In this document: positions 1 through 12,875 of the stretch, in pieces | Position numbering within the stretch: position 1 is the stretch's first letter | Layout of the letters: each line of letters opens with the position of its first letter | DNA from: Oxyruncus cristatus | Lineage: Eukaryota > Chordata > Aves > Passeriformes > Cotingidae | DNA: 64,000 nucleotides | Assembly (NCBI GenBank): GCA_013399855.1 | Contig: VXAY01005956.1 | Location: 2,949,925-3,013,924 of the forward strand | Direction of reading: 5' to 3' | Notes under the pieces: generated by a model | Database searches by the model: none | Told to the model about the DNA's origin: nothing | Seen by the model: the letters and a program-made list of their open reading frames with translations, nothing else | Made by a program: the position numbers and the translations under genes

Positions 1-1435
1 CTCCCCTTTTGAGTCTATCACAACCCAAAGGAGATTTGTCTCACCACGTAAGAAATTAAATTTGGCAGTGTGTGTTCTCATACCTCCCCCAATTTTTCAC
101 AGCTATACTGACTGTTCATTTATTAGATCCTTGGACTCGGAGACTTTCACTGTGATTTTACTTATCTCTCAATACTGAACAGATAAACTTCCACCACTTG
201 CATTTGGTGGGTAGAGGAGGAGGGGAATGAAATGGGGTTGCTTGTATTGTCTATACATGTACTTGACTGGTACTAATCAATAAACTTAAAGCTAAGCTTG
301 CAGCACTCAGCAATACACAGTTTACCAAGTGGCAAAAGAAATGCAGAGAAGTGACATTATTTCTGAAGTTGAAGGTATGATGACAGATTTGTTTCTTTGG
401 ACTATTTGTGCCAAGCCACTGGCACGTCTCTTACCAACGAGTGAAAGAAATACTCAGATACTCAGAAACAACTGAGTATATGCTAAGCCAAGCCAATTAC
501 TTTTCATGTGAACTATTTAAAGTGACCTAAAGAGGGGGGGGAAAAAAAAAAAATCTACAGTGCATGTTGATGGGATGCAACTCTCAGTCATGAAAGACAC
601 AGAAAAATTATTATAATTGAACTGCTTCATGCTTTTTAAGTCAATTCATGCACACGGTTTGCAGTAGATAATTGATTGACTTTGACTCAGTGTGTGACTT
701 GCTACCCTAGATCACGAGTTTAGGAATCATAACAGAAATAACTGTCACTCCAAAACAGCCTTCCTGCAGATGAAACAAGAGGATAGAGAATGACAAAAAA
801 GGGGAAAGCTTCTAAATAGCTGAGCTGCAGCTCTTTCACAGTTAAAGATAAAATTCCTTACTACAGAGTGTTCTAGCCGAAGCCTAGAGGGAAAAAACCC
901 CAAAATTTGCAAAAAAGAATGTAGAGTGCAAGTGTGGCACCCACCCTATTTGTTATTATAGCAATGACACAGCTTTTGTGATTTTTTTCATCAATAATAC
1001 ATTTGAAAACTGGAAATATTTTTTAAATGTTTTATAAATGGAGAAGATGGTGGTATATTACTCTGGCAGTTCAAAAGAGCTCCAAAACTGTCCTCAACAC
1101 CCAAATAACTTTGCATACAAAGAAGAAAATCCCAAGAGCAGGTTCACGCATGGATAAAGGCCACTGGAGCATATAGGAACTGCAAATGTGTGGTCATTAA
1201 TCATTGTAGCTAGCTCAAAATTTCCTTGGAGCCTATGAATTCCACCTGTATCTCAGTAAAGGATAAGGAAACCTTCCTTTCTTACGCCATATTAAAAGTT
1301 TGTGCTGGAATGAAGCTGAAGAGAAAATGAACCATATAGATCCTTAAGTGCAATACAGGGCATTATAAACTGAGTCCAAAGGAGTTTTCATTATGCTGGA
1401 TAAAATAGAGATTGATACCATTATTTTTCTTGCAG
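1..1435. other. Non-genic AT-rich stretch
   Basis: No gene, RNA gene or recognisable transposon is visible here. All frames are broken often. An AATAAA at 279-284 could be a poly(A) signal, but such hexamers are frequent by chance in AT-rich DNA. A G8 run followed directly by an A12 run lies at 534-553. The stretch ends in a pyrimidine-rich run and CAG that forms the acceptor of the exon candidate starting at 1,436. Confidence 0.6.
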
Positions 1436-2215
1436 GATCATCAACAGAACACAGCCCAAAATGCTCTTCAAACATCACGAAAAGACTCCAAAGAATTTAT
1501 GCTGGGTGCACGAAATGCTAAGACAGGCAACTACTATGGTACAAACTAAGGGAGAGACTACTGCAATTCGTGAGTTCAGTTCTCAGAGTTGCCCATCACA
1601 GGCTAAAACATGTAGTACCAGTACAGCAAAGGTGCAGGGAAGGCTGCGGATACTCATTATTACATGATCTGGAAAACTGATTACCAGAGTGAGACATTTT
1701 TCCCTATCAACTCTTTATTTTTTGACCATAAGTTATGCTTTACCCAGCAGATTCCTAACAGTTTGGACAGCAAAACAGGATGACAAAATTAAATACCAAA
1801 GACAGACCAGAAAGTGGAAGAAATCTCAAAGGAAAAAATACTACTCTAACATAGGTGTTTTCTTCTCCTTTCATTAAAACAGCCATGAAAAGTATCACTG
1901 CAGTTGCAGAAAAGACTTGCACTGGTAATAGGAAGAAACAGGTACCCAGTTAAATCCAGAGTTTGTAATGTGACCGTAAAGCATAACTCTCATTAGAAAC
2001 TGAAGATTTTGTGCAGTGAAATTTGGGTCATGAGTCCCCCAGGAACAAAGAACAGCTCTCTAATTTGATCCCAGAGTAACCTGCTGGGATACCACCATTC
2101 CTTCAGAAAGCAAAAAGTCTAAATTGTTCACTTCTGAAAGAGGCAGAGGAACCTAAACATGCAGTGTTTATCTGGTTGGGCAGTAAACAAAATAAAAGCA
2201 ACTTTGTTGTTATGA
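1436..2215 (+). other. Candidate terminal exon (coding tail plus 3' UTR), unrecognised
   Basis: A pyrimidine-rich run ending in TTTTTCTTGCAG occupies about 1,424-1,435 and would be a good splice acceptor. Read in phase 0 from 1,436, the frame stays open for 37 codons and stops at TAA 1,547-1,549. The peptide begins DHQQNTAQ and ends GARNAKTGNYYGTN, which is hydrophilic and not low-complexity. An AATAAA at 2,191-2,196 is followed by a T/G-rich stretch suited to cleavage, which would give a 3' UTR of roughly 660 bases. I do not recognise the peptide. A 37-codon open frame is expected by chance in roughly one frame in six, and good-looking acceptors are common. No upstream exon was identified, so any partner exon would probably lie outside the window. 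This is a hypothesis, not a gene call. Confidence 0.15.
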
Positions 2216-2363
2216 CACTAACCTCAGCTTACTACTTATGATCAAACCAAATGCCTTTTTTAGAGAGGGAATTTGATGAAGGTCATTCCAGTTTCAGGCC
2301 ATATTAGTATCACTCTGACATAATGAAACTCTAAGAGCACACTTGGTCTGCAAAATATCCCTG

Positions 2364-2480
2364 CTTTGTTGGGTTCTGGGCTGGGGTCTTGTTTTGGTTT
2401 GGTATTTTGTTTGTTGGATTGTTTTTGAGGGGATTTTTGTGTGTATGGGGGTTTTTGCTTCTTTTTTTCTTCTTCTTTTA
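2364..2480. repeat. T/G-rich low-complexity tract
   Basis: Across this tract the plus strand is almost only T and G, with runs such as GTTTTTGAGGGG and GGGGGTTTTTG, and it ends in a T/C run. The complementary strand is A/C-rich, like the tracts at 6,488 and 9,307. It resembles the tract at 53,808-53,890. It is a simple-sequence tract, not a gene. An apparent 82-codon minus-strand frame across it is rich in K, Q, P and N because of this composition. Confidence 0.7.
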
Positions 2481-3280
2481 GCAAGGAAACCAAGTGTATA
2501 GCAGACACAACCCTAAATTATGATGAGCTTAATTTATTAACAGGTCTATTTTCGGCACATTTAGGTTTTAACATAAATAATACGGTTTTAAACTGCAGGA
2601 CAAACTATTAACAAATGAACTCCTGATTATTATTTATACTTCAGGTGCTGTCAGAAGGCATTTGTTCACTTCTTTTCATGTTGTTTAGGACATGACTCCA
2701 TTCCTGAGGCTCAGACTCATTTTCTAGAGTAAGCAGTTTACAATCCTTTCCCCACTGTGAGGGACCGAGAAGTATAATGGGAGACACAGTTTTGGCTTCT
2801 ATTATTCATGCTTATTTGTCTTACATTAATATCCAAGATAAATATCAAGATTTAGAAAGCCACTATACTCAGGATTACACAGAAGCTGCACAGAAAGAAA
2901 TCCATCCTCAAAGTGGAATTTACAGTCTAAATTCATTTGTGTCTGCTTAACCTTTGCAGTATCACTACCATCTTGCAGGCATGAAGAACAATCAGCAAGA
3001 CCCACATTAATCTGTTAAGTACCTCTTGATTAAATTGTCATCTTTCCTAGACCTGTCTGGGACATGGTGGGATTACAAAGAACACATTTAAAAGCATCAG
3101 CACTTTCTTCTCTGTTCCATATTTTAAAGAGTCACTTAGGCCACGTAATCTCCTCTTTTGTTCGATGGACATGAGACCAAAGTCCTTTTGTACATCACAG
3201 TAGCTCATTCTTGCTGACAAGATGTAATTAAGTCACTAAGTATCTACTATCTAAACCTTAATCCCTCATTTAGTCTTCTG

Positions 3281-3300
3281 AAAAAAAAAAAAAAAAAAAA
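3281..3300. repeat. Poly(A) tract, 20 bases
   Basis: Twenty consecutive A bases, the longest homopolymer noted in the window. I looked for a target-site duplication or a recognisable retrocopy body upstream and saw neither, so it is listed only as a homopolymer. Confidence 0.9.
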
Positions 3301-6084
3301 GCTTTATTCTTAGCAAATAGATACATGTATTTCACCTGCTTTTCTCTGTGAAATGTTAAGTCTACAATTAGCTCACACGAACAGGCACAAATCAGAAAAG
3401 CTTTGATTTTAAGTGTGGTTTTCACACAAATCTTCAGAAGAAAGTCATCATTTATTGCTAAGTTTTCCTGGACAGCTCAAGTTCTCAAAATATAGATCCA
3501 TTCTGCCTCCAAAAAAATGATGTGAGGGTCATATCCCCTCACTGGGTCACAGCCTACTTGTTTTTCCATCTCTGCTGGACTAGGGAAAATGCTGCCCAAT
3601 TCAGAGCACAGTTCAGGAGATCACGTGCCAGATACTGGTGCTCCAGGAATCTCCTCCCCCTACCTGGTTCCCTATCACGGGTTCCCTCTGTTTCCAAAAA
3701 TGAAAAAAATGTGTTGGTAGATACTTCTAGTCCAGTCTCCATACAGAGAAGATGAGTATTCCTACGTGAGGCACTGTAAAGCTATGAGATGTTTAAATAT
3801 TAGGATGTATTTCACTGTGGTGCTCAGAGACACAGACATTAAGATCCAAGGAAAACATTGTAAGGATCTGAGCTGAGGTTATCAGCATTGACTTTGAGAT
3901 CCTCTTATTAATCTGAATAGGCATTCAGGCATTTATTAGCCATTGATTCTGTAGATAATACAATGAATCATTCTCCTGTAGAGCTCTGTTAAGTGCAGAT
4001 GTCATTTAGCTGCCTTATGATGCTGATCTCGGATAAAACACCTGGGGAGGGTGGTGTGGAAATAGGAACACGCATTGGAATCTCGATAACCATGACACAC
4101 ACTTCACACAGCTTTAGTTTCTGTGTGTCTGCATAGAAGGCAGTCACAGGAAACAAACTTAATCTCCTTTAGATCTGGATATCAAATCTTAGCCTCTCAA
4201 ATCCAAAGGTTTTACTCTCTTAACTTGCATCATAGCCAAGGATCTATCATAGATGGAGATACCCAAAATTGGACAATGGCTATAAGTTTCACAGATAAAC
4301 CAAACAGTCCTCTACTTTTATCTCCTCTCTCAAAATAGTTAACCCATGCTTAAGGAAAGAGCATAAGAAATAACAATAGATATGAGGCAATTCTTCAAGT
4401 ACAGCCTCCATATTGAGGAAGCAGTGCCTTAAGGTTATCATGAAGTAAGGCAGTGTCCAAACTACTGTGTTTAATTCTCACTCACAGACCTGATATTCAC
4501 AAATTTGTCTAATCCTCCTAACCACTTAAAATTGTGGGCTCCAGCTTTATTTATTCTGTGTAAAAGCTCTCTATTTCATTTGTTTTAAACCTCCTGCTAA
4601 TCGTTTCATTCCTAGCAAGTTGTGCAAAATTCAGCGTATGAATTAGGCATTTAAACTGCAGTGAAACTCTGTTGTCCTGCTTTTCCTGTATCCATCCTCT
4701 AATCAATTCCAGCATTCTGGCACCGCTGAGCTCAGTCCTCAGCTGACCTACAAACACATTGTAGGAACCTGGGCTGATAAATGAACAAAACTTTGTCAGG
4801 ATGGACACACCAGTGTCATCAGAACCAATAGAGAGGAGTCTTTACCCACTAGAGAAGAATATGGGGTCACTTGTAAACCATGATTTAAAGCAACACCTCT
4901 TTATTATTCTGAATGAGTATTTTATTTATATGGTAACCCACAGTGATCTCTGGGATTGGACAGCTGGTCTAGTCTTGTATGACTGTTATTGCACAGTTCT
5001 TCTCATTACATCTCGTGCCCTGGTTCAACAAAATAACACGCATGGTCACTTATCTAGATCATTCCATAACCAAAAAGAATAAAAATTGGTTTTCTAAAGT
5101 GTATTCTGTGCCTGAATAACTGCTTGCATATACTTTAAAGCTTATCATACTTTCAGAAACTTTTTCCTCCTGTATTTTTGCATACAGGGTTTCAGAACTA
5201 GCTTGGAATGATTACACATGAGCCACCATTAAGTTCACAATATGAAAATAAAGTAATTCATTTCTCTGATTGATGGCCACAGTGCTTTCCCAGGATGTGA
5301 CTAATGCAGCTAAAGAGCAGTGGGGGGAGGTCATTAAGGTTTGTATTGATTTCCTCTGAATTCTGGATAATATATCAACAATCTTTGCTACTTCCACTTG
5401 AAATTTTTAATTTAAATAACCGGAACCAAACAGTCAATCATTTGCTTCCCTTAGAGCTGAGCCCATTTCACATTGATATTTCAGATAGAACAGAAACCAT
5501 AAAGATGCCTTGTGTTATTCACGCTATTAATAACATTAAGACTGTCATATTACAGTACACGTAGAGCAGCAAAAGACACACTGAAGTGAGGGGTTTTGGA
5601 TGGTTCTGCTGCTGCCTGACAGCTTTGGGCACCACCATATAAGAAGGATATGAGGCTATCTGAAAGCTCTCCTTTGGGTGAGAGTCTACAGGGGAAGCTG
5701 TATGTGAATTAAAAAATTTACACAAGTTTTATGAAAGATTAATTTCCCTGTGCTGCGTATTGTACTTTCTTTTGGAAGTAACAACTTCCACATGAAGAGC
5801 AAAAAAAAAAAAAAATATTCAGTATTATACCCATTTATAAGTGTCTCCAGAAGCTCTAAAACTTAAGTGCTACTTCTTTCTCTATGTCATTTTCAAAGGG
5901 GATATATTTTCATTCTCTCTTTTTGTACAGCAGGGGCAACATATCTCTTGAAATAATAAAATTAAACAAATTTATTTGCTCCTCAGACTCACTGTCTGAG
6001 GATGTGCACATGTCCTTGACACTGATCTTGGTGTGACAGTCTGCCATTTGCAAGATATCACATTCAATCACACATAATGCTCAT

Positions 6085-6140
6085 GCTTAAGGATAGGTGC
6101 TCTGATCAACCTCAAAGTACTTACAAATTTTAGCTGTTTT
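6085..6140 (+). repeat. Possible fossil L3/MIR-type fragment
   Basis: The segment ACCTCAAAGTACTTACAAAT resembles the conserved block (CTCAAAGCACTTTACAAA) of the old amniote L3/CR1-type repeat tail, which is clearer at 60,541. Only about 25 bases match and the flanks do not extend it, so chance is a serious alternative. Confidence 0.2.
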
Positions 6141-6487
6141 CTTTATTAGTTCATTCAAATCAACTTGAAAAGGCTGCTGAAGGATGTCCTACAGCAAAAC
6201 AACCTTTGAGTCAGTGATGGTTTCTTTCCTGTACCACTCTCCTCCCATGATTTGTACTGAATGCATCCTAACAACACTCCTGACTTTCTTGTCTCCTTCC
6301 TAGTAAGTCAACTACTAATTAATCAAATACTGATTTTAATTGGAAACATTTTCTCATTAATTTGAAAGATGACTGAAAGAGATTTAACTCAAGCATCACC
6401 TTTTGTTCTTCCAAATAAAACCGTGTCACAAAACTCCTGTTTCAAAAAAAGTGTCATAACAAGCTCACAGATCTACTAATGTTGGGG

Positions 6488-6536
6488 AAAAAAAAAACCA
6501 AACAAAAAAAAACCCAAAAAACAATAAACCAAAACA
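6488..6536. repeat. A/C-rich low-complexity tract
   Basis: Poly(A) interrupted by C, CC and CCC, with one T and no G across the tract. It is one of several such tracts in the window. Confidence 0.8.
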
Positions 6537-6765
6537 AGTCTTGAAAGCAGTGTTTTTGTAATATTTCACCAACAAAAATGCAATCAAACTGCAACTTCCA
6601 GAGCATTCAAAGACAAGAACTGCTCGCCAACTTTAATTCACTGCATTTTGCTGGGTTTCTCACAGGTCTCACACAAGCATACGATCACTCTGACAACATT
6701 TGCAAACATCCAAAGTGCAGAATAACCTCAGGGTTACTACCCTGTGCTACTAGAGCTGAGCATTT

Positions 6766-6830
6766 AAAAAAAAAAACAAAAAACAACAACAACAAAAAAA
6801 AAACCAACCTGCACCGAAAAACAAACAAGG
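6766..6830. repeat. A/C-rich low-complexity tract
   Basis: Poly(A) with AAC triplets around 6,783-6,793, then A/C-rich sequence to about 6,830. It creates a spurious K/N-rich stretch in the plus-strand frame at 6,578-6,907. Confidence 0.8.
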
Positions 6831-9306
6831 CTGACACTCATGAAGTGTCTAGCCTTTGTTTCATTTTTAAGCAGAAGTTCAAGAAAATTTGCAATCCAGC
6901 TCCCTGAACTCTAATTTAGGCAAGGGCTCTCGCTAGCACAGAGCTGGAGCTGATTGTCATTGCACACCAAGCATCAGTAAAGGTATTTAAGGACTGGCAG
7001 TGAAAAAGGACAATTCCCCCCCTCCCTGCAAAGAACAGGCACTAAAAACAATCTGCAGGGAATAAAATTTCAGGTTTCCTCGTAACAAACAGCCAAAAAT
7101 CCCAGCAGCAAGTCCATTAAACTTCTGAAAATGTCGAACTAGGTCATACAGGTCAAAAGATAAGAGCCATACTTAATTATTAAAATAATTCAAGTAATTA
7201 TTAAATGAGACCGATTAGTTTAGATACTAAGTATTCATCATCCCTTCCCCTTCCCTGTCCACCTGCAGTACCAGATAGAATCCATGAGACCTCAAGCTCG
7301 CTGAACATAATCCCCCATTTTAAACTGATGATTTACAAAACACCTAAAAATGTTGGGCAGAGACTCCCTCCGACCTCCCTTGAGACTTACATCCTCTAAC
7401 TTTTAGGGCCTACGTGTGCTGAACTTCCAGGCCTCCAATATTACCACTGTGATCCACACAGATCTTAAATAAAAATTCTAAACACCTACCCTTAAAAATA
7501 AAAAATAAAAAAAAGTGTTCCAGATTGAAAAACTTATTAAAAGGATTGTTTTAGAACAAACTTTCAGTGATCTCGTGAAGCTTTCTGAGCCCATGCAAAT
7601 ACCAACATCACTGCAAAAGCTAATTGACGCTCTGATATATGAGGATCTGTTTTTTGGCAGAACAGATGTTAAGAGTTTTATTTCATAATAAGTTTTACTT
7701 TACTAAATGTCACTGAGTTTGTCTTAAAACTGAGTTTTCTTTTTGTGCTCCAGAGTATACTCCAAGAGTAGAACCTATTTGCTGAACTTGTCCCAGCTTT
7801 TAAAACCTATATCCTTCTGTAACTGAGCAATAAAGATGTCTGGAATAATGATCATGGTTAGACTACAATAAATGCAACAAGGTGGTGTTGTTTTGGGGTT
7901 CCTATTTTCCTCCTTCAGTGGTCATAAGTCAAAATTTACTCCAGCACTTAAAATACTCAGGCATAACAGAGCAATGTCAACATTATATTGAGAGCAGACT
8001 GAACCCCACAGATTTAAATAGGAAACGACAAAAGCTTTCAATAACACAATTACAATTTTACCTTCAAATTAGGTATTTAGATATACATTATTCTTCTCAT
8101 TACTGGATTCCAGTTAAAGGACATTAAAAACAATAAAATTCATTATTTTCTCCTCATGGCTGGTTGTTTTCCACTCAAGCACATTGAATCCACCATAAAG
8201 CCACACTTCTTTAATAAAATGTCAAATGCTATTCTTTCCTAAATTTCCCTGAACACCAAAGGTGGTTTCAGAAGAAATATCTGACCACCAACTGGATCTC
8301 CAACCATTAAATAAGCAAATTAATTGGATGAAACAGAGGTGGACTATTGTACTGCATTGCAGTTTTCCTTTTCTAAAGCCTTTGATTATTCAATGGTTGT
8401 AAAATAGCATCCATAGATAAAAAGGCACCAATTCCATATAATGCATATTTATTGAAACAACAAAATTATCTGAACCAAAAGCAATAGTATTAAAATGAGA
8501 CAATACCCAGTTCTAACAGTTCCATAACTTTGTGTAGTACTTTGTCAAGCCTAAAGCAAAACAAATGCCTATTCTACAAACTTAATGCAAGTAATGAAAC
8601 AAGATGAAATTCAAAATAAAAGACAGATGAAAACAAAAACCTAGGAAAAAAATTTAAAAAGAATGAGTGAAATCACAAATTTCACCAACATTCACATAAA
8701 AACCTCCCAGCACAATAAATGAGGCCAGAATATTTGCCTTCATAAACTGTAAGGAGGTCTTTTGTTGTTTGTTTGATTTTAAACTATGTTTTCCTGACCT
8801 AATAGCAGAAAGAAAACAGAAGATGAGAAGAGCATGGAGAAGATCCTGGAGAAAGGAAAAGTCACGCAGGCTCCTTTCAACTGCCATGTGAATGCAAAGG
8901 TACAAGAAAAAGGAAATTAATGTATTTTCACCTAAACTCTGACAATTTCCTCCACAAAATATATTTTTATTTCAGAAGGTTATGTCACTGTGTATCACAA
9001 CAGTGCTTCAGAGGTAAGAACGTTCCACTAGAGCTGCACAATGTGGCTTTTGCATCACCTGGGGCTGCAGTGGTAAAGCACCATGGATTGTAGCTTAAGA
9101 ATCTGCCTCAAATTTGACCAGATTTCACCACTGACCTGGTTTTGCCAAAAATATACAGATAAAGACCAATAAAACTAATATTTGAAAGGACTTCATTTTT
9201 TTAAGGGTTTTTAAGGGAAAGCTATCCACCAGAAAACTGCCCAAGCAGTTAGAATTTAATTTCCCTTTCCTACAAATGCCAGTATCCTCAGTGCTCACTA
9301 ACCAAT

Positions 9307-9371
9307 TAAAAAAAAAAAAACAAACAAACAAACAAAAAAAAAACAAACAAAAAAAGAACCAACAAACCCAC
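9307..9371. repeat. A-rich tract with (CAAA)n
   Basis: A 12-14 base poly(A) run is followed by CAAA repeats, another poly(A), more CAAA units and an A/C-rich tail. On the minus strand it encodes a run of Phe and Cys codons in a spurious 73-codon frame. Confidence 0.85.
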
Positions 9372-10799
9372 AGGTGTTAGAATTTTCTTTTCCTTTCAGA
9401 AGTCATGATAGAACAAAATAGATTCATTAACATTCATATTTTGCTTAAACTGAAGTGATAATGGACCATCTAGCTTGTCAATCTGGTGTGTAACATTTTT
9501 CAACTGACTACCCCAAACTAATTTATGCTGAGAGTGGAGCTCAATGCACCTCATCATTATAGTCTGTGCCTTGCAATTCAAAGATAAATACACACATTTT
9601 TAAATCTGAGTAGGATAAATCTGGAATAAGCCTTCTGAAATTAATTGGGGTTACTGCAGTCTTACTCTCATGTCACTCAGATCTGTGCGTGGTCTAGAAT
9701 AAATACAGAATATTTGCACAATGGTAAATGGATTCTACTGCAGGAAGAGATTCAGATATTTGTGAACAGCATGAAAGTTCCTCACCTAAGGAAGGGATTA
9801 GGCAATGACCACCTAAGAATTGAGGACATTATTAGGCCTTGTGCATATATTCAATTGTCCCCACCTAGGGGTGACTGTTGCCTGAATTGGGTCTCGTTAT
9901 CTTCCAGAATACTAAGGCTGACTTTGAATCAGCATCTCAGTCCTCCTAGAAAAGTCATAACCTGAAGTTCTAGACCTTGAAGTTATGAAAGCAAAATACT
10001 CAGTTTTCCCAGCCTTACACATCAGCACCATCAACAATGAAAGCTTTCTAACGCACAGAATTAAAATTACTCTAGCAAATCTTACATCTGAAAACACTTG
10101 AGCTATTTCTTGGAAAAAATACCGAAACAGTAATTTAGAATGAATTCAAAGAAACCAGAACAGTCCTTTAAGAATACTGAAGGTATATACTGTATATACA
10201 GTTTATATTCTGTGTAAATCTTAGAGTAACTGTTTCTCTCTTCCTGTTATATTTAGTTGACTACTATGTAAAATTCAATAAATAGCCCTGGAAGGAGGAG
10301 TCTCTCCTGATATTTTGGGAATTTCACGGGTATGACCTTAGGTAGTGCCTGCTCAGCAATATGTGTGATATGCCAGAGGACATAAATAACAAGCAGCTGG
10401 GACCAGTACAGGTTCCAATGATGCTGATGCGGTCCTTTCATGTGGTTGACAATTTTAATAAAAAAGATTAAATCCCAAAGAGAGTTTAACTTTATCATTC
10501 AATATAACTGACACTGCAGGAAGTGCAATATGCAGTTAGAAAGAAAATTAGCTGTTTTCTATATGGCACATCCATCACATACAAGCAGTATAACAACTCT
10601 GGATAATGAAAACTGCTTTTTTCATTTAGCTAAAAATAAATATTGAAAACAGAAGGTAATCAACCATACTGTGAAAAAAAAAAAATGTTCTTTCCATCTT
10701 AAATCATACTGACATCCGTCTAACTATTGAGATGCTCATGAGCAAATCTCCCCTTTGAGGAACAATAGACAGATTCAACACACTAGCAGAGGAAAGAGC

Positions 10800-10860
10800 A
10801 TGGGAAACACTTGCATCTCTAAATGTATCAATTATTGTGCCTCAGTTTCCAGTCTAAATA
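10800..10860 (-). repeat. Possible MIR/L3-type fossil fragment
   Basis: TGTGCCTCAGTTTCC at 10,837-10,851 is the well-known conserved phrase of MIR and related old repeats, preceded by a loosely matching CACTTGCATCTCT. The downstream part (normally TCATCTGTAAAATGGGG) is not clearly kept. Strand is given relative to the L3-type tail orientation used elsewhere in this list. Confidence 0.3.
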
Positions 10861-11929
10861 CTGTAACTTCTGCCATCCACTTTCCCATACAGAAACAACA
10901 GGAAATATATTTTTTTAGTCATTTAACACCAAACTAATATACTGAAAGAAATTGCTTGCACACAATGAAAAACTAACTCGAAACAACACACATTTCCAAA
11001 GCCCCAACAATTACAACCTGGAGACAGCACCCCTGTGTGTTGCAGAAAACTGATGGCTCATTGGACAGAAGATTCATTGGTTAAATAAAATGTCTGATGT
11101 ATAAATGAAGAGTTCACCACAAAATCTGATAAAACCCACATAAGACTTTCAAGTGAACTTAGAATTCCAGGTTACCCTGGTTACAGCTGCTGGTGAATTT
11201 CAAAAGCAGTTGGAATTAGCCTGAATCATTCATTGCATGCCTTAGCCAGCATATGAAAGAATAAATCTTGACAACGAATTATCACTTGGGAAGGCAATTT
11301 TGATCTGAACTGCTGTTTCATTAAATGTAAACAATTTTTAATTAGTTTTTTTTCAATGACTTCAGGTTGTCCTATTATTGATAGCACTCCAATTGTTATT
11401 TGCAAATAAGGGAAGGCTTTGTTAAATAAGTTATAGAAGACTTCATAATTAATTTTGGTGTGAACTACTCTTCTTGATAAATCCTTTGGGAAATTAAGTC
11501 AGATAGATGGTACCACAGTTATTTGTATTAAACTCCCTCTAATCTCTACAGATAACTTTAATAAAATATATGGACTAGGAAGATTTCACAAAGTTGGATT
11601 TCAACCAACCACTACAAAATTCAAAGAACTATTATGAAACCTGCTGGAAAAAAAAAAACAAAACAACCTTAATAATAATAATAATACTTAAACAGTTGTG
11701 AAGGAATTTAACAATTGTACAGTTATAAGAGATCAGACAGATGGGATGGTCACTTTACTAGAACCCTGAGTACAAAAGTGGACATGGAAGAAGGTGAAAA
11801 AAAAAAATTGTGCTATTCTCTTTAGAACACACAGTATTGTATGTAAGCAAGTAAGGCAGTAAAGTGAACATTTCTGAGAAATTTTCCTAGAGTGTAACAA
11901 TTAATTAATCCTGAAATTATTAAATGTGC
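10861..11929. other. Non-genic AT-rich stretch
   Basis: No gene or recognisable repeat apart from an A12 run near 11,647 and an (AAT)n microsatellite of about five units at 11,671-11,687. Confidence 0.55.
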
Positions 11930-12875
11930 TAGAGCACAGTGGGACAAAGACCTGGATGGAAGAGGGGCCAAAGAAAGCTGTTGGATTTTCAAGGATTTCC
12001 TCCCTCCAAGCTCAGGAGCAACAAATCCCAACTAAGAGAAAGCTGGGCAAAAATTCCAGGAGGCCTGTGTGAGTGAACAAAGAGCTCATGGACAAATTCA
12101 AGCACACAAAAAGGAAGCTTAGAGAGGGTGGAAACAAGGACAGGTAGCCTGGGAGGAACAAAAAGAAAAATGGTCTAAGCAGCCAAGGATCACATAAAGA
12201 AAGCTAAAGCCCTGACAGAATGAAATCTGGCTGGGAATGTCAAGGACAATATGAAAAATATCTACAGGTATGTCAGTGATAAAAGACTAAGGAAAATGTG
12301 GACCATCTCCAGAAGCATATGGGAGACCTGGATATGGAGAAGGCTGAGGTATTCAATGACTTTTTTTGCCTCAGTCCTCACTAGCAAGTGCTTCAGCCAC
12401 ACTGCACGAGTCACTGAAGGCAAAGGCAAGGACCGGGAGAATGAAAAACCACCCACTGCAGGAGAAGATGAGGTTCCACACCATCTAAGGAGCCCAAAGG
12501 TGCACAGACCCGTGGGACCTGATGAGAACTGGCAGAGGAAGTGGCTAAGCCAACATCTATTGTATCTGAGGAAATGCATTAGTGCAAACCTCATGAAGTT
12601 CCACAAGGCCAAGTGCAAGGTCCTGCACCTGTGTCAGGGAAATACAAAGCCCAAACACACGCTTGGAGAGCAGCCTTGAGCAAAGAGAAGAAGGACTTGG
12701 GCGTGCTGGTTGATGAGAAACTCAATCTGACTAACAATGTGCAGAGAGAACCAACCACGTCCTGGGCTGCATCAAAAGCAGAGTGACCGCAGGTCAAAGG
12801 AGGGGATGCTCCCTCTCTGCTCCGCTCTGAGACCCCACCTGGAGGACAGGTCTGCATCCACCTCTGCAAGCACTG
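11930..12875 (+). mobile_element. CR1 LINE fragment, RT core deleted
   Basis: A degraded copy of the ORF2 part of an avian CR1 non-LTR retrotransposon, in sense orientation. CR1 ORF2 normally encodes an endonuclease and a reverse transcriptase that copies the element into new sites. Recognisable pieces in order are the post-endonuclease region, with RYVSDKR near 12,264-12,290 and a segment around 12,360-12,540 that reads like CR1 (GACTTTTTTTGCCTCAGTCC, CCACACTGCACGAGTCACTG); then MKFHKAKCKVLHLCQGN at 12,593-12,643; KDLGVLVDEKLN at 12,691-12,726; and LPLCSALRPHLED near 12,808-12,846. Between about 12,575 and 12,590 the sequence jumps from the region before the RT core to the region after it. 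I estimate 0.8-0.9 kb missing, including the catalytic FADD-type motif. The last block also lacks the usual CR1 3' end. Frames shift between the conserved pieces. The copy is dead. I am confident of CR1 but not of the subfamily. Confidence 0.9.

Larger units (their letters stand above)
2216..10795. other. Non-genic stretch with simple A/C-rich tracts
   Basis: About 8.6 kb of AT-rich DNA with no supportable gene. Open frames are at most 109 codons, and the longest of these (6,578-6,907) runs through A-rich low-complexity sequence. The only structure seen is simple-sequence tracts (listed separately), a weak fossil-repeat match near 6,095-6,135, and a perfect 14-bp palindrome built on CTGTATATACAG at 10,189-10,202. 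Confidence 0.55.

Noticed and set aside
2700..3300. Processed retrocopy ending in the A20 tract
   Set aside because: No recognisable gene body and no target-site duplication flank the tract.
6578..6907. 109-codon plus frame
   Set aside because: Its middle is encoded by an A/C-rich simple tract (poly-K/N) and it has no domain.
10189..10202. 14-bp perfect palindrome
   Set aside because: An AT-rich palindrome of this size is expected by chance in 64 kb and has no supporting context.
12262..12618. 118-codon minus frame opposite CR1
   Set aside because: It is the antisense shadow of the CR1 coding region.
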